The notes under the pieces are model-generated. The model saw only the letters and a program-made list of their open reading frames with translations. It ran no database searches and was not told the DNA's origin. From assembly GCF_900102485.1 (NCBI RefSeq), contig NZ_FNBX01000001.1:124001-188000 (forward strand): a DNA stretch of 64,000 nt. Direction: 5' to 3'. The stretch is from Desulfovibrio legallii. GTDB taxonomy: Bacteria; Desulfobacterota; Desulfovibrionia; Desulfovibrionales; Desulfovibrionaceae. The translations under genes were made by a program, and so were the position numbers. Shown in pieces: positions 42,693-53,157 of the stretch; within the stretch, counting starts at the first letter, position 1, and each line of letters starts with the position of its first letter.

Positions 42693-44723
42693 ATGCGTTG
42701 GACACTTATGCACAAGTATGTGGGCTCGTTATTCGGCGCCCTGATCACCTGTTGCGGCATAGTGTTGTTTGTTTCCATCTACTATATGAAAGTGCCCATT
42801 GAGGACGAGCTGGACAAAGGCATCCGCCGCATGTGTCAGGTGGTGCACATGTCCAATGAAAGCACGGCCCAGCGCTTTGCCCAGAGCGCCGCGCTCATTG
42901 CTGACGAAGACAGCCTTGCCCGCGCCATCGCCGAAAAAGACCACGAAACGGTCTCCCGCCTGGGCAAGGCAGCTATGGAGAAGGCCAACTCCGACTTCAT
43001 GACCATCACAGACGCTACAGGCGTGGTGGTGGGCCGCGGGCACTCCGCCAAGTACGGCGACAGCGTCCTTAAGCAGGAAACCGTGGTTAAGGCCCTCAAG
43101 GGCCAACCGGCTGTGGCCGTGGTTGCGGGCACCGTGGTGCCCTTCACCCTGCGGGCTAGTCAGCCGGTCATGTACGAGGGCCGCCTAGTGGGCAGCATCT
43201 CCATCGGCGTTTCGCTGGTGGACCCGGCCTATATGGACTGGCTCGGCAAGGTGACGGGCTCCCATGTGACCATCTTCAAGGGCGATACCCGCGTTATGAC
43301 CACCATCGTCCGGGACGGCAAGCGCGTCATCGGCACCAAGCTGGAATCCAAGGATATTGTCAAGGCCGTGCTGGAGCGGGGCGAAACCGTCTTTGCCCAC
43401 AATACCATTCTGGGCGTGCCGTACAATTCCGCCTACTGGCCGGTTAAAGCCGCCGACGGCAAAACCGTGGGCATGTGGTCCGTGGGCATGCCCATTGACG
43501 TGCTGCGCGGGCTGGAAAAAACCGCTATCCAGAAGGCCGTTATGGTGGGCTGTGCCCTGCTGGCCTTTCAGCTCACCATCTCCTTCGTTCTGGGGCGGAT
43601 GGTGGGCGCGCCCGTGGCCAGGATCACCAGCTACGCCCAGGCCGTGGCCGCAGGCAAGGACAACAACCTGACGCTGGACGTGCACAGCCACGACGATATG
43701 GGCCTCCTGGCCGATTCGCTGCGCAGCATGGAGGCCAATTTGCGCAACCTGGTGAGCGAGGCCGCAGCCCAGGCTGAAGAGGCCCGCAAAAAAGGCGCGG
43801 AAGCGGAAAAAGCCATGGCCGAGGCCCGCGAAGCCCAGACCCGCGCCGAAAGCGCCCGACAGGAAGGCATGGTCAACGCCGCCGCCCAGATTGAAGGGGT
43901 GGTGGATCAGCTCAACGCCTCCATCAACGATATGGCCGCCAGGGTGGAAAACACCGCCAAGGCCCTGGACCACGCCGCCGCGCGGCTCTCCGAAACGGCT
44001 ACCGCCATGGAGGAAATGAACTCCACCGTTCTGGAGGTGGCCAAAAACGCCGGCGGCGCGGCGGACGTTTCCAACGCGACCAAAAACAAGGCCGAAAGCG
44101 GCGCGACCATTGTTTCCCAGGCCGTGTCCAGCATCCAGGAAGTGCAGCGCCAGTCCCTGGCCCTCAAGGAAGGTATGAACCAGCTGGACGAGCACGCCCG
44201 TGCCATCAGCCACATCATGGGCGTTATCTCGGACATTGCGGACCAGACCAACCTGCTGGCCCTCAACGCCGCCATTGAGGCCGCCCGCGCGGGCGACGCC
44301 GGGCGCGGCTTCGCCGTGGTGGCCGACGAGGTGCGCAAACTGGCTGAGAAAACCATGGCCTCCACCACGGACGTGGGCAACGCCATCCACGCCATCCAGG
44401 AAAGCGCCGGGCAGAGCATCGGCCAGGCGGATGTGGCCGCCAAAAACATCGCCGAAGCCACGGACTTCTCCAATAAGTCCGGCGAGGCCTTAAACGAAAT
44501 TGTGGGCATGGTGGAACAGACCGCCGACGAAGTGCGCGCCATTGCCACGGCCAGCGAGGAGCAATCCTCGGCCAGCGAGGAAATCAACCGCTCCATCGCC
44601 GACGTGAACCAGATCGCCGCCGCCACCAGCGCGGACATGCGGGCCGTCAACCAGGAGCTGGACGCCCTGCGCGAACAGGCCCGGAACCTGGTGGGGCTCA
44701 TCGAAACCATGAAAAAGGCCTGA
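42693..44723 (+). CDS. Methyl-accepting chemotaxis protein with periplasmic Cache-type sensor
   Basis: The 676-residue receptor starts at ATG 42693 after AAGGAG. It has a first membrane helix at about 16-36 and an extracytoplasmic ligand region (about 40-285) in the style of a fused Cache domain ([35 protein letters not shown]). The second helix is near 293-313, with HAMP-like and long coiled-coil parts after it. The highly conserved signalling tip includes [15 protein letters not shown] and [14 protein letters not shown]. There is no C-terminal NWETF-type CheR tether. The ligand is unknown. No other chemotaxis gene is near. Confidence 0.95.
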   Translation: MRWTLMHKYVGSLFGALITCCGIVLFVSIYYMKVPIEDELDKGIRRMCQVVHMSNESTAQRFAQSAALIADEDSLARAIAEKDHETVSRLGKAAMEKANSDFMTITDATGVVVGRGHSAKYGDSVLKQETVVKALKGQPAVAVVAGTVVPFTLRASQPVMYEGRLVGSISIGVSLVDPAYMDWLGKVTGSHVTIFKGDTRVMTTIVRDGKRVIGTKLESKDIVKAVLERGETVFAHNTILGVPYNSAYWPVKAADGKTVGMWSVGMPIDVLRGLEKTAIQKAVMVGCALLAFQLTISFVLGRMVGAPVARITSYAQAVAAGKDNNLTLDVHSHDDMGLLADSLRSMEANLRNLVSEAAAQAEEARKKGAEAEKAMAEAREAQTRAESARQEGMVNAAAQIEGVVDQLNASINDMAARVENTAKALDHAAARLSETATAMEEMNSTVLEVAKNAGGAADVSNATKNKAESGATIVSQAVSSIQEVQRQSLALKEGMNQLDEHARAISHIMGVISDIADQTNLLALNAAIEAARAGDAGRGFAVVADEVRKLAEKTMASTTDVGNAIHAIQESAGQSIGQADVAAKNIAEATDFSNKSGEALNEIVGMVEQTADEVRAIATASEEQSSASEEINRSIADVNQIAAATSADMRAVNQELDALREQARNLVGLIETMKKA

Positions 44724-44744
44724 CGGCCTTACGCAGAAACGCAG

Positions 44745-44777
44745 AAAAAGGGGGGGGCGCAAGCCCCCCCCTTTTTT
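44745..44777. terminator. Bidirectional terminator between the chemoreceptor and ychF
   Basis: Five A and eight G (44745-44757) pair with eight C and five T or more (44764-44776) around CGCAAG. Both ends carry runs usable by the convergent genes. Confidence 0.92.
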
Positions 44778-44835
44778 GTCGGCGCACACGGCCCTTGCCG
44801 CCCTGGCCCGCCGGCCTGGCCAGCACCCGGCGGCG

Positions 44836-45936
44836 CTACACGTTGAACAAAAAGTGCATAACGTCGCCGTCCTGCACCACATAGTCCTTGCCCTCCACCC
44901 GCAGCACGCCGGCGGCGCGGCAGGCGGCCTCGCTTTCGTGGCTCATGTAGTCGTCGTAGGCAATGACCTCGGCCCGGATGAAGCCGCGCTCAAAATCCGT
45001 ATGGATGACGCCCGCGGCCTGCGGGGCCTTCCAGCCCTTGTGGATGGTCCAGGCCCGCACTTCGTCCGGCCCGGCGGTGAAATAACTGCACAGCCCCAGG
45101 GTGGCGTAGCCCGTGTGGATGATGCGCGCAAGCCCGCTTTCCTCAATGCCGTAAGAGGCCAGCATTTCAGCCTGCTCCGCCGGGTCCAGGCCCTGCAGCT
45201 CCTCCTCCAGCCGGGCGCAGATGCGGGCAAAGCCCGCGCCGCGCGCCTTGGCCAGCGCCTCCACTTCCTGGGCCAGGGCATTGCCCTGGGCGGCAGCCCC
45301 TTCGTCCACATTGGCGCAATATATGACGGGCTTGGCCGTGAGCAGGCCCAGCTCCCGCCAGGCGGCAAGAAAGCCCTCGTTTTCCGGCAGGGGGAAGTCC
45401 CGTGCGGCCTTGCCCTCGTTAAGGTGGGCCAGCAGCTGCTGCATATGCTCGGCGGCCGCCTTGGCCTCCTTGCTGCCCTTGGCCAGCTTCTGCAGCTTTT
45501 CCAGGCGCTTTTCCGCGCCCTGCACGTCGGCCAGCAGCAGTTCCAGCTCAATGGTTTCCACATCGCGCAGGGGGTTCACGTCGCCGTCCACATGGGTGAC
45601 GTTTTCGTCCTCAAAGCAGCGCACCACCTCCACGATGGCCGCGCATTCGCGGATATTGCCCAAAAACTGGTTGCCCAGCCCCTCGCCCTTGCTGGCCCCG
45701 CGCACCAGCCCGGCAATGTCGATAAAGTCCACGCTGGCATAAATGGTCTTGCGCGGCCGGGCCTTGGCGGTCAGGGCGTCCACCCGCGCGTCCGGCACGG
45801 CCACCGTGGCCTTGTTGGGCTCAATGGTGCAGAAGGGATAGTTGGCGGCCTGGGCGTTCTGCGCCTTGGTCAGGGCGTTGAACAGCGTGGATTTGCCCAC
45901 ATTGGGCAAGCCCACAATACCGATGCTGAGCGACAT
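44836..45936 (-). CDS. ychF: Redox-regulated ATPase YchF (Obg family)
   Basis: YchF is a ribosome-associated P-loop NTPase that prefers ATP. The 366-residue product opens with [18 protein letters not shown] (about 6-23), then [20 protein letters not shown], a coiled-coil hairpin (about 130-185), and the C-terminal TGS domain with [12 protein letters not shown] and [19 protein letters not shown] at YCANVDEG replaces the NKxD of GTPases, consistent with ATP preference. It appears to be monocistronic. Confidence 0.97.
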   Translation of the reverse strand: MSLSIGIVGLPNVGKSTLFNALTKAQNAQAANYPFCTIEPNKATVAVPDARVDALTAKARPRKTIYASVDFIDIAGLVRGASKGEGLGNQFLGNIRECAAIVEVVRCFEDENVTHVDGDVNPLRDVETIELELLLADVQGAEKRLEKLQKLAKGSKEAKAAAEHMQQLLAHLNEGKAARDFPLPENEGFLAAWRELGLLTAKPVIYCANVDEGAAAQGNALAQEVEALAKARGAGFARICARLEEELQGLDPAEQAEMLASYGIEESGLARIIHTGYATLGLCSYFTAGPDEVRAWTIHKGWKAPQAAGVIHTDFERGFIRAEVIAYDDYMSHESEAACRAAGVLRVEGKDYVVQDGDVMHFLFNV

Positions 45937-46233
45937 GCAGCCTCCGTGGCGGGCGTCTGCCTGCGCAGCCGCCGGAACAGTGTGCCGACGCGCGCCCAGG
46001 GGACGGTGCGCCGGCCGGATAAAAAATGCCGCCCCGGCACATGCGCCGGAGCGGGCCTGTTATAGCCGCAAGCGCGGCGCAGGGCAAGGCGGTCGAATCC
46101 AAAAGCCGAGGCTGAAAGCTGCGGTCGGGGCCGGGCCCAACCGCCGGAGCCGGAAGCCAAAGCCCCCCTGAAACAAAGTGCAAGCGTCGGGGCTGGAAGC
46201 CGGTCCTGCCGCAAAACGCCCGGCCCTGCCCCC

Positions 46234-46380
46234 AGGGCAGATCGCCTTTGAGAATATGTCTTCTCAAGAGGTTACGACACGTTCGTTCCGGCGCGCAGCA
46301 GCGCAAATGCAGTGCGCTTGCGCCTGCACGGCGAGCGTCTGCGCACATAGCCGCCACGGCATTGCAACATGGCACTGCCG
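46234..46380 (-). repeat. Dispersed multi-hairpin repeat, copy D
   Basis: A 147-base copy begins with AGGGCAGAT, carries CCTTTGAGAA...TTCTCAAGAGG, and ends in an ACGGCATTGC...GCACTGCCG dyad with mismatches. It lies downstream of the minus-strand FlgO-like gene (end 46413). The remaining part of this 476-base gap (45937-46233) shows no gene or clear signal. Confidence 0.8.
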
Positions 46381-46412
46381 CAAGAAAAACCCTCCCCGGA
46401 AGCGCCGCGTTT

Positions 46413-47024
46413 CTATTGCAGGCGGGTACGCACGGTGGGGGTCAGCCCGTCGCCCGCGCCGGGGCCGCGGTCGCGCACAAGGTTGCGCATGTCGTCGGTA
46501 ATGGGCACGGTGGCCGTGCCCATGGCCAGCACCTCGCCGCTGGTGGTGTGGATAAGGCGCATGCTGAAGCGCACCTGCTCCCGGCTCACCACATAGGTGC
46601 CGGCCAGCACGGCCTGGCCCGTGCCGCTGGTTGCGGCCAGCTTGCGCACATCGCGGGTGAGGTAGAACTCGCCGCGCCGCTGGTCAAAGCGGATGACGCT
46701 GCCCCGCCGGATTTCCTGAAAGCGGTAGCCTTTGTTGACAAGCCAGCGCGCCACCTCTTCCGTCATCTGCCGGGCCAGGGGCGAGGATTCTTCCAGATTG
46801 TTGATGTTGGCAGGCGTCGTGCCCAGGATCATGATCCGGGCGCGGGCCAGGGACTTGCGCTCGCTGCTGGTCATGCCGGGGTCGTCCCCGGCGTAGCGCA
46901 TCATAAGTTGTTCGTCCATCTGTTTGGCAATGCTGTCCGCAGCGCGCGGCACGTTTCCGGCGGCGGCGGCAAGGGGAAAAAGCAGGGCCGCCAGCACAAG
47001 CAGGACAATACTCCAGCGGTACAT
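46413..47024 (-). CDS. FlgO-domain exported protein
   Basis: The 203-residue product has a signal peptide (MYRWSIVLLVLAALLFPLAAAA) and a FlgO-like domain. Matching parts are ARARIMILGTTPANINNLEESSPLARQMTEEV, cut here as NNLEESSPLARQMTEEVARW, then VLAGTYVVSREQVRFSMRLI and TSGEVLAMGTATVPI. FlgO proteins are outer-membrane or surface proteins linked to flagella in Vibrio. It is the last of three adjacent minus-strand envelope genes. Whether it affects motility here is unknown. Confidence 0.78.
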   Translation of the reverse strand: MYRWSIVLLVLAALLFPLAAAAGNVPRAADSIAKQMDEQLMMRYAGDDPGMTSSERKSLARARIMILGTTPANINNLEESSPLARQMTEEVARWLVNKGYRFQEIRRGSVIRFDQRRGEFYLTRDVRKLAATSGTGQAVLAGTYVVSREQVRFSMRLIHTTSGEVLAMGTATVPITDDMRNLVRDRGPGAGDGLTPTVRTRLQ

Positions 47025-47033
47025 GGCACAACC

Positions 47034-47369
47034 TCAGCGCATGGTGCGCAGCAAAAGATCCACACCGTCCAGCTCGCGGCGGAGGATCTGCGCCGTGGCA
47101 TCGTCGGCGCAGATGGAAAGGGCCTGCAAATAGCGCTGCCGGGCCAACTCGTAACGGCCCAGGCTGCGGTATTCGCGGGCTTCCTGCATATATTTCAGGC
47201 TGTATTCGTTGGCGTCCGAGAGGTAGGCGGCGTGTTCTCTGGCGGCCTTGCGGGCCGCGGCGTCCCCTTCGCTCTGTTCGCCATAGGCGGAAAGGCCGTC
47301 CGCCCGCACGGCAGGCGTTGCGGCCAGCAGAACGGCCAGGCAGCAAAAGGCTGACAACAGGCGCAGCAT
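47034..47369 (-). CDS. Small exported protein with a TPR-like helical body
   Basis: The 111-residue product has a signal peptide (LLSAFCCLAVLLAATPAVRA) and a helical remainder (EYRSLGRYELARQRYLQAL) that looks like one tetratricopeptide-type repeat. It lies 9 bases from the FlgO-like gene downstream and 10 bases from the one upstream, so the three form one operon. It may serve as a partner of the two FlgO-domain proteins. The family is not recognised. Confidence 0.75.
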   Translation of the reverse strand: MLRLLSAFCCLAVLLAATPAVRADGLSAYGEQSEGDAAARKAAREHAAYLSDANEYSLKYMQEAREYRSLGRYELARQRYLQALSICADDATAQILRRELDGVDLLLRTMR

Positions 47370-47379
47370 AGCTCCTCCC

Positions 47380-48048
47380 TCACCGCCCTTGCCGGATGGG
47401 CACCACGCCGCTGCTCACGGCCTGCATGGGCGTATACAGGCTCACGGGCCGCCGGGGCGCGGCGTTCTGGGCCACGCTCACGGGCTTCGCCCTTGGGGCG
47501 TCGGGCTCGCTCAGGCGGGCCACAATGGGCGTGTTGACCAGCACCAGCTGCCCCGTGCGCAGCACCAGGCCGTCGCTGGCGCGCACCAGGCGGGCGTTCA
47601 CAAAAGTGGCGTCTTTATCCACATGATAGGTGCCCACCACCAGGGCGGCCCACTTCTGCCCCACAGTGCTGACCATCTGGTCCGCGGCCAGGGCTATGTC
47701 CTCCCGTCCGCCCTGGACGGAAATGGCCCCGGTGAGGCGGTATTCCCGCGCGGGAAAGCCGCGCTGGTTAAACTCGTAGAACAGCGATTCCGCCAGCAGG
47801 CGGCCCAGGGCTGAGCTGCGCGCGGTGTTGTTCTGGTCCACAAAGGCCGTGGGCATGGCCACCACGCCCTGCAGGGCGTCGTTGGGCATGGTGGCGAGCA
47901 TCTGGTCCGCCAGTTCGCGGGCCTTCAGCTTGATCTCCACAGCGTCCGTATACCCTGGGTCCAGGGCCGAGGGCCCGTGCCTGCCGCAGGCGGGCAGCAG
48001 AAGCAGCAGGGCGCAGCAGAGGCAACAGCGTAAAAAAGGATGCGACAT
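47380..48048 (-). CDS. FlgO-domain lipoprotein
   Basis: The 222-residue protein has a lipoprotein signal ending LLLLPACG (Cys at about 21). Its FlgO-like domain (about 35-190) includes ELADQMLATMPNDALQGVV, LGRLLAESLFYEFNQRGFP and LVVGTYHVDKDATFVNARLV, and DGLVLRTGQLVLVNTPIVARL closes it. A second FlgO protein lies two genes downstream, as FlgO/FlgP/FlgT-type sets do. It starts the operon, back-to-back with ispG. Confidence 0.82.
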   Translation of the reverse strand: MSHPFLRCCLCCALLLLLPACGRHGPSALDPGYTDAVEIKLKARELADQMLATMPNDALQGVVAMPTAFVDQNNTARSSALGRLLAESLFYEFNQRGFPAREYRLTGAISVQGGREDIALAADQMVSTVGQKWAALVVGTYHVDKDATFVNARLVRASDGLVLRTGQLVLVNTPIVARLSEPDAPRAKPVSVAQNAAPRRPVSLYTPMQAVSSGVVPIRQGR

Positions 48049-48174
48049 ACTAACCTCAAAAGGGTTCTTGCCCTCTTATCGGCGGCCGCGCCAAAAACTT
48101 GAGCGCGGGGGAAAAATCCGCCGCCGCACACGGCCGTATGCTCCATCCTTGCAAAACATGTTCCAGGCGCGGGC

Positions 48175-48203
48175 TTGGCTTGCAGGGCGAAATGGCATAA
48201 AGA
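48175..48203 (+). promoter_or_regulatory. Weak candidate promoter for ispG
   Basis: TTGGCT (48175-48180) and TAAAGA (48198-48203) are 17 bases apart, 41 bases before ATG 48245. The -10 box matches only three of six, so this is tentative. Confidence 0.25.
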
Positions 48204-48244
48204 ATTCGTTTACGGAACGCGCCCCGACGGGCGCAGGGGGAAGC

Positions 48245-49318
48245 ATGGGCAGACACAAAACCCGCGCCATCCGGCTGGGGCGGCTGACCATCGGCGGGGA
48301 CGCCCCGGTGGCGGTGCAGAGCATGACCAATACCGACACCAGGGACGCCGCGGCCACCCTCGCGCAGATAGCCCGTCTGGCCGCCCGCGGCTGCGAGGCC
48401 GTGCGGCTGGCCGTGCCGGACATGGCCGCCGTAGCCGCCCTGCCCGCCATCCGCGCGGGCGCCTCCCTGCCCCTTATTGCGGACATCCACTTTGACTATC
48501 GCCTGGCCGTGGCCGCCGTGGAGGCCGGGCTGGAAGGCCTGCGCATCAATCCCGGCAATATCGGCCCCAGGGAACATGTGGACCGGGTGGTGGACGCAGC
48601 CAAGGCCCACGGCGCGGTTATCCGGGTGGGCGTCAACTCCGGCTCGGTGGAAAAAGGCCTGCTGCAGAAGTACGGCGGCCCCCGGCCCGAAGCCCTGGTG
48701 GAAAGCGCCCTGGGGCATGTGCGGCTGCTGGAGGCGCGCGGCTTTTACGACACCAAAATTTCCCTCAAATCCTCCTCGGTGCTGGATACCGTTACGGCCT
48801 ACCGCCTGCTGGCCCAGGCCTGCGATTACCCCCTGCACATCGGCGTCACCGAGGCCGGGGGGCTGCTGCGCGGCACGGTCAAATCCGCCGTGGGCCTGGG
48901 CCTTCTGCTCCACGAAGGCATAGGCGATACCCTGCGCGTCTCGCTCACCGCCGACCCGGCCGAGGAAGTGACCGTGGCCTGGGAGATTCTGCGCGCCCTG
49001 GGCCTGCGTTCGCGCGGGCCGGAAATCATTTCCTGCCCCACCTGCGGGCGCACGGAAATCGACCTCTTTTCCCTGGCCCGCGCCGTGGAGGACCGCCTGG
49101 CCACATCCACGGCGGATATCAAGGTGGCGGTCATGGGCTGCGTGGTCAACGGCCCTGGCGAGGCCCGCGAGGCCGACCTGGGCCTGGCCGGCGGCAGGGA
49201 CAAAGGCGTCATTTTTCGCAAAGGCGAGGTCATCCGCTCGGTCAAGGGGCAGGAAGCCCTGCTGGCGGCTTTTATGGAAGAACTGCAATCACTGCTCAAC
49301 GAAAAGGAATCAGACTAA
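48245..49318 (+). CDS. ispG: 4-hydroxy-3-methylbut-2-en-1-yl diphosphate synthase (flavodoxin) IspG
   Basis: IspG converts MEcPP to HMBPP, the sixth step of the MEP isoprenoid pathway, and uses a 4Fe-4S cluster. The 357-residue protein starts at ATG 48245 (GGGGGAAGC before it), has [27 protein letters not shown] and LRINPGNIG. The cluster Cys are C264 and C267 (SCPTCGR) and C299 ([10 protein letters not shown]), with E306 as the usual fourth ligand. The upstream frame up to 47825 is antisense to the FlgO gene and is not used. Its stop overlaps proS by one base. Confidence 0.96.
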   Translation: MGRHKTRAIRLGRLTIGGDAPVAVQSMTNTDTRDAAATLAQIARLAARGCEAVRLAVPDMAAVAALPAIRAGASLPLIADIHFDYRLAVAAVEAGLEGLRINPGNIGPREHVDRVVDAAKAHGAVIRVGVNSGSVEKGLLQKYGGPRPEALVESALGHVRLLEARGFYDTKISLKSSSVLDTVTAYRLLAQACDYPLHIGVTEAGGLLRGTVKSAVGLGLLLHEGIGDTLRVSLTADPAEEVTVAWEILRALGLRSRGPEIISCPTCGRTEIDLFSLARAVEDRLATSTADIKVAVMGCVVNGPGEAREADLGLAGGRDKGVIFRKGEVIRSVKGQEALLAAFMEELQSLLNEKESD

Positions 49319-51048
49319 TGCGCTTCAGTGCCTGCTACATCCCCACCCTCAAGGAAAGCCCGGCCGATGCGGAGGTGGTCAGCCACAAGCTGCTGCTACG
49401 CGCGGGCATGGTGCGGCGGCTCACCTCCGGCCTGTACACCTACCTGCCCCTGGGCCTGCGCGTCATGGAAAAAATTTCGCGCATCGTGCGCGAGGAGGTC
49501 AACGCCGCAGACTACCAGGAGCTGCTCATGCCCATGGTCCAGCCCGCCGACCTATGGAAGGAGACGGGCCGCTGGGAACACTACGGCAAGGAGCTGCTGC
49601 GCTTTAAGGACCGCAACAACCGCGACTACTGCCTGGGCCCCACCCACGAGGAAGTGGTCACGGATCTGGTGCGCGGCGAAGTGCGCTCCTACCGCCAGCT
49701 GCCCGTGCGCCTGTATCAGATTCAGACCAAATTCCGCGACGAGATCCGCCCCCGCTTCGGCCTCATGCGCGGGCGCGAATTTATCATGAAGGACGGCTAC
49801 TCCTTCGACGCCACAAACCAGGGCGCGGAAGAAAGCTATAAGGCCATGCAAGCGGCCTATACCCGCGTGTTCCAGCGCCTGGGCCTGCGCTTCCGCGCCG
49901 TAGAGGCCGATTCCGGCTCCATCGGCGGCAACTTCTCGCACGAGTTTATGGTGCTGGCGGATACGGGCGAGGACACCATCGCCTTCTGCCATGACTGCAA
50001 CTACGCCGCCAATGTGGAGCGGGCCGAAGCGCTCTGGAAAGGCGCGCCCACCGCTGCCGCCTGCCCCCCGGCGGAACAGGTCGCCACACCCGGCGCGCAC
50101 AGCGCCGAGGATGTGGCCGCCCTACTGGGCGTCCCCATGACGCAGGTGGTCAAAACCATGCTCTTCAAGGCCGACGGCAAGACCGTGGCCGTGCTGGTGC
50201 GCGGCGACCGCCAGGTTAACGACATCAAACTCAAAAATCTGCTCAAAGCCCAGGACGTGGTCCTGGCCGACCCCGCAACGGTGGAGGCCGCAAGCCGCGC
50301 GCCCCTGGGCTTTGCCGGCCCCGTGGACCTTAACGCACCCATTTATGCCGACAGTGAGCTCGCGGGCGGCACGGACTATGTGACGGGGGCCAACGCGGGC
50401 GACGCGCACCTGCGGCATGTGGACCTCCGCCGCGACGCCGTCGTCACGGCCTGGGCCGACCTGCGCGCCGTTACCGAAACCGACCCTTGCCCACGTTGCG
50501 GCGGCCGCCTGAGCCTGACCAAAGGCATTGAGGTGGGCCACATCTTTATGCTGGGCTACAAATACAGCGAGCCCATGCACGCGGTTTTCCTGGACGAAAA
50601 CGGCAAGGAAAAGACCATGATCATGGGCTGCTACGGCATCGGCATCTCCCGCGTGGCCGCCGCCGCCATTGAGCAGAATCACGACGAGCACGGCATCATC
50701 TTTCCCCCGGCCATCAGCCCCTTTGACTGCATGCTGCTCAACCTGGACCCGCGCGATGCGGCCGTAAACGCCGTGGTGGAGGAAGTCTACGCCATGCTGG
50801 GCGACATGGGCGTGGACGTGCTGCTGGACGACCGGGAGGAACGCCCCGGCGTCAAATTCAAGGATGCGGATCTGCTGGGCTTCCCCCTGCAGCTGGTGGC
50901 GGGCGGCAAAGGCGTTAAGCGCGGCGTGCTGGAATGCAAGGACCGCCGCACGGGGCAAAAGGGCGAACTCCCCCTGGATGGCCTGGCCGAAGCCTTCCGG
51001 ACGTGGGCGGCGGAAGTGCGCGCGGGGTGGAAAAAACTGCTGGATTGA
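49318..51048 (+). CDS. proS: Prolyl-tRNA synthetase
   Basis: This class II synthetase charges tRNA-Pro. The 576-residue bacterial form has ARGMVRR-like [20 protein letters not shown], the motif 2 region [21 protein letters not shown] with the PTHEEV loop [11 protein letters not shown], and a YbaK-like editing domain inserted at about 240-385 ([15 protein letters not shown]). Motif 3 is GCYGIGISR, followed by a C-terminal anticodon-binding domain. It starts one base inside ispG (TAATG), so the two are coupled. Confidence 0.97.
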   Translation: MRFSACYIPTLKESPADAEVVSHKLLLRAGMVRRLTSGLYTYLPLGLRVMEKISRIVREEVNAADYQELLMPMVQPADLWKETGRWEHYGKELLRFKDRNNRDYCLGPTHEEVVTDLVRGEVRSYRQLPVRLYQIQTKFRDEIRPRFGLMRGREFIMKDGYSFDATNQGAEESYKAMQAAYTRVFQRLGLRFRAVEADSGSIGGNFSHEFMVLADTGEDTIAFCHDCNYAANVERAEALWKGAPTAAACPPAEQVATPGAHSAEDVAALLGVPMTQVVKTMLFKADGKTVAVLVRGDRQVNDIKLKNLLKAQDVVLADPATVEAASRAPLGFAGPVDLNAPIYADSELAGGTDYVTGANAGDAHLRHVDLRRDAVVTAWADLRAVTETDPCPRCGGRLSLTKGIEVGHIFMLGYKYSEPMHAVFLDENGKEKTMIMGCYGIGISRVAAAAIEQNHDEHGIIFPPAISPFDCMLLNLDPRDAAVNAVVEEVYAMLGDMGVDVLLDDREERPGVKFKDADLLGFPLQLVAGGKGVKRGVLECKDRRTGQKGELPLDGLAEAFRTWAAEVRAGWKKLLD

Positions 51049-51125
51049 CCGCCGGGCGCGCGTCGTTTTGCTTCCGGCGGCGTCCGCAACCTGCCCGCCG
51101 CGCCAGGTCTTTTTCAGGTGGAGCC

Positions 51126-52589
51126 ATGACCGACGTCATTCTGAGTGTGCGCGAGCTGACGGAAGAGCTGCGCAAAAGCCTTGAAGGGCGCTTCCCCTTT
51201 GTCTGGGTGCGGGGCGAGGTGACCAACCTCTCCCGCCCCGGCTCCGGGCACGTCTACTTCAGCCTCAAAGATCAGGAGGCGCAGCTCCAGTGCGTGTGGT
51301 TCCGGCAGCGGCAGGGACGGGGCGGGCAGACCTTTGACCCGCTCACGGGCGAAGTCTTTGACGCGCCCCGGCCCGCGCCCGCGGATTTGCTGCGCAACGG
51401 GCTCGACGTGCTCTGCGCCGGGCGCATCGGCGTATACGCCCCGCGCGGACAGTACCAGCTCACGGTAGAGCTGGCCCAGCCCGCCGGGGAAGGCCTGCTG
51501 GCCCAGGCCTTTGAAGAGAACAAGCGCAAGCTGGCGGCCCAGGGGTATTTTGCCGCGGAACGCAAGCGCAGACTGCCCTGGGATCCGCAGCGCGTGGCGC
51601 TGATCACCTCGCCCACGGGCGCTGCCGTGCACGACTTCTGGCGGCTGGCGGCAGACAGGGGCAGCGGGGCGCGGGTGCGCCTCTTCCCGGCCCTGGTGCA
51701 GGGGGCGGAGGCCGCGCCCTCCCTGGTGCGCGCACTGGAAGAAGCCAACGCCCAGGGCTGGGCGCAGGTTATCGTGCTCATCCGGGGCGGCGGTTCACTG
51801 GAGGATTTGTGGGCTTTTAATGAGGAAAGCGTGGCCACGGCCGTATTCCGCTCCCGCTTGCCGGTGCTGGCGGGCATCGGGCACGAAGTGGACGTTACGC
51901 TGGCGGACATGACGGCCGACGTGCGCGCGGCCACGCCCTCCCACGCGGCGCAGTTGCTCTGGCCGCCGCGCGCCGAGCTGGCGCAGATGACGGACCAGAC
52001 CGCGGACAGCCTGCGCGCGGCCTGGGAGCGACGGCTGACCGCGCGGGAACAGGCCCTGGCCCACTGCGAACAGGGCTTGCGCTGGTTTTCGCCCCAGCGG
52101 CGGCAGACCCGCCTGGCCGAACGGCTGGAAAATCTGGACGCAGCGCTGCAGCGGGCGGCCCACCGCTGGCTGGAAGACAAACGGCTGCGCCTGGAGCGCC
52201 TGGATCAGGCCCGGCGCAGCGCCGCCCGCCCGGGACGTCTGGCCGCCCCCACGGCGCGCCTGCACCTGCTGGAGGCGCGGCTGCAGGAAAGTCTGCCCCG
52301 GCTGCTGGAGCGGCGGGAACAGCGACTCGCACGGCTATCGGGCCTGGCGTCCGGCCTCTGGCGGCAAAAGGTCACGCTCTGGGAACAACGCCGAGAACGG
52401 CTGGACATGGCGCTCGCGGGCGTCGATCCGCAAGCCCCCTTGCGCCGGGGCTACGCCCTGGTGCGCGGGGCGGACGGAAGCCTGCTGCGCTCCGTGGCGG
52501 GCGTGCAGCCGGGCGCGCGCGTAACGGTGCGCCTGGCCGACGGCAGCCTGGGGGCCGAAGTGCGCACGGTGCGGCAGGACGCGGAATAG
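51126..52589 (+). CDS. xseA: Exodeoxyribonuclease VII large subunit
   Basis: XseA with XseB forms exonuclease VII, which degrades single-stranded DNA from both ends. The 487-residue protein starts at ATG 51126 with GGTGGAG. It has the N-terminal OB fold (SVRELTEELRKSLEG, WVRGEVTNL, HVYFSLKD), the central nuclease domain (ALITSPTGAAVHDF, VIVLIRGGGSLEDLWAFN, GHEVDVTLADMTADVRAATPS), a long coiled coil and LRRGYALV. Its partner xseB lies 304 bases on, past an interrupted dyad. Confidence 0.95.
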   Translation: MTDVILSVRELTEELRKSLEGRFPFVWVRGEVTNLSRPGSGHVYFSLKDQEAQLQCVWFRQRQGRGGQTFDPLTGEVFDAPRPAPADLLRNGLDVLCAGRIGVYAPRGQYQLTVELAQPAGEGLLAQAFEENKRKLAAQGYFAAERKRRLPWDPQRVALITSPTGAAVHDFWRLAADRGSGARVRLFPALVQGAEAAPSLVRALEEANAQGWAQVIVLIRGGGSLEDLWAFNEESVATAVFRSRLPVLAGIGHEVDVTLADMTADVRAATPSHAAQLLWPPRAELAQMTDQTADSLRAAWERRLTAREQALAHCEQGLRWFSPQRRQTRLAERLENLDAALQRAAHRWLEDKRLRLERLDQARRSAARPGRLAAPTARLHLLEARLQESLPRLLERREQRLARLSGLASGLWRQKVTLWEQRRERLDMALAGVDPQAPLRRGYALVRGADGSLLRSVAGVQPGARVTVRLADGSLGAEVRTVRQDAE

Positions 52590-52738
52590 GCCGGGCAGGC
52601 ATTTGTACAACCCCGGACAAGTGGTGTACACATCCTTCTGACAGGCTGCGGCCACTCCTTCAATACCGCCTTCCGCTTCGGTCAGGGCAGGGCCGGCGGG
52701 CTCTGTGCGGAAAGAAAATTTTTTTTGCAGGATGGGCC

Positions 52739-52854
52739 GTGGGGGCAGAAAACTTTTGGCCAGCTTAGCCCATTACAATGCAGGAAGTTACGGGCGAAGA
52801 CAGCAGCGCTCGTTACGGGCGAAGGCGCGGCGCGCAAAAGTTTCCTTCCCCCAC
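52739..52854. repeat. Interrupted dyad of repeat family 2, with 13-bp direct repeat inside
   Basis: GTGGGGGCAGAAAACTTTTG (52739-52758) and CAAAAGTTTCCTTCCCCCAC (52835-52854) are inverted copies (17 of 20 pairs) with 76 bases between. The flank TTTTTTGCAGGATGGG matches the flank of the dyad at 12771. Inside, GTTACGGGCGAAG occurs at 52787-52799 and 52812-52824. It fills most of the 304-base gap between xseA and xseB; no gene is seen. Confidence 0.65.
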
Positions 52855-52893
52855 ACAAACTTCCTGCCGATCCTATTGGCGAACAGGTGCACC

Positions 52894-53157
52894 ATGAGCG
52901 ACGCCCAGGAACAGAATTTTGAGAAACAGATGGCCCGTCTGCAGGAAATCGTCGCGGCGCTGGAATCGGACGATCTGCCGCTGGAACAGGGCATGGCCCT
53001 CTACCGGGAGGGCATGGCCTGTTCCCGCTTCTGCCGCGAACGGCTGGAAAAAGCCCGCCACGAACTGGAGCTGTGGCAGGACGGGCAGGCCGCGCCCTGC
53101 AGCGCGGACGACGCCGGTGCGGCCGCGGACGCAGCGGACGCCGGGGAGAAGGAATAA
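52894..53157 (+). CDS. xseB: Exodeoxyribonuclease VII small subunit
   Basis: The 87-residue helical protein starts at ATG 52894 after AGGTG. It has FEKQMARLQEIVAALESDDL, PLEQGMALYREGMACSRFCRE and LEKARHELE, the family core, with an Ala/Asp-rich tail. It binds XseA. The last base of its stop codon is the first base of the ispA ATG (TAATG), so both are translated together. Confidence 0.93.
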   Translation: MSDAQEQNFEKQMARLQEIVAALESDDLPLEQGMALYREGMACSRFCRERLEKARHELELWQDGQAAPCSADDAGAAADAADAGEKE

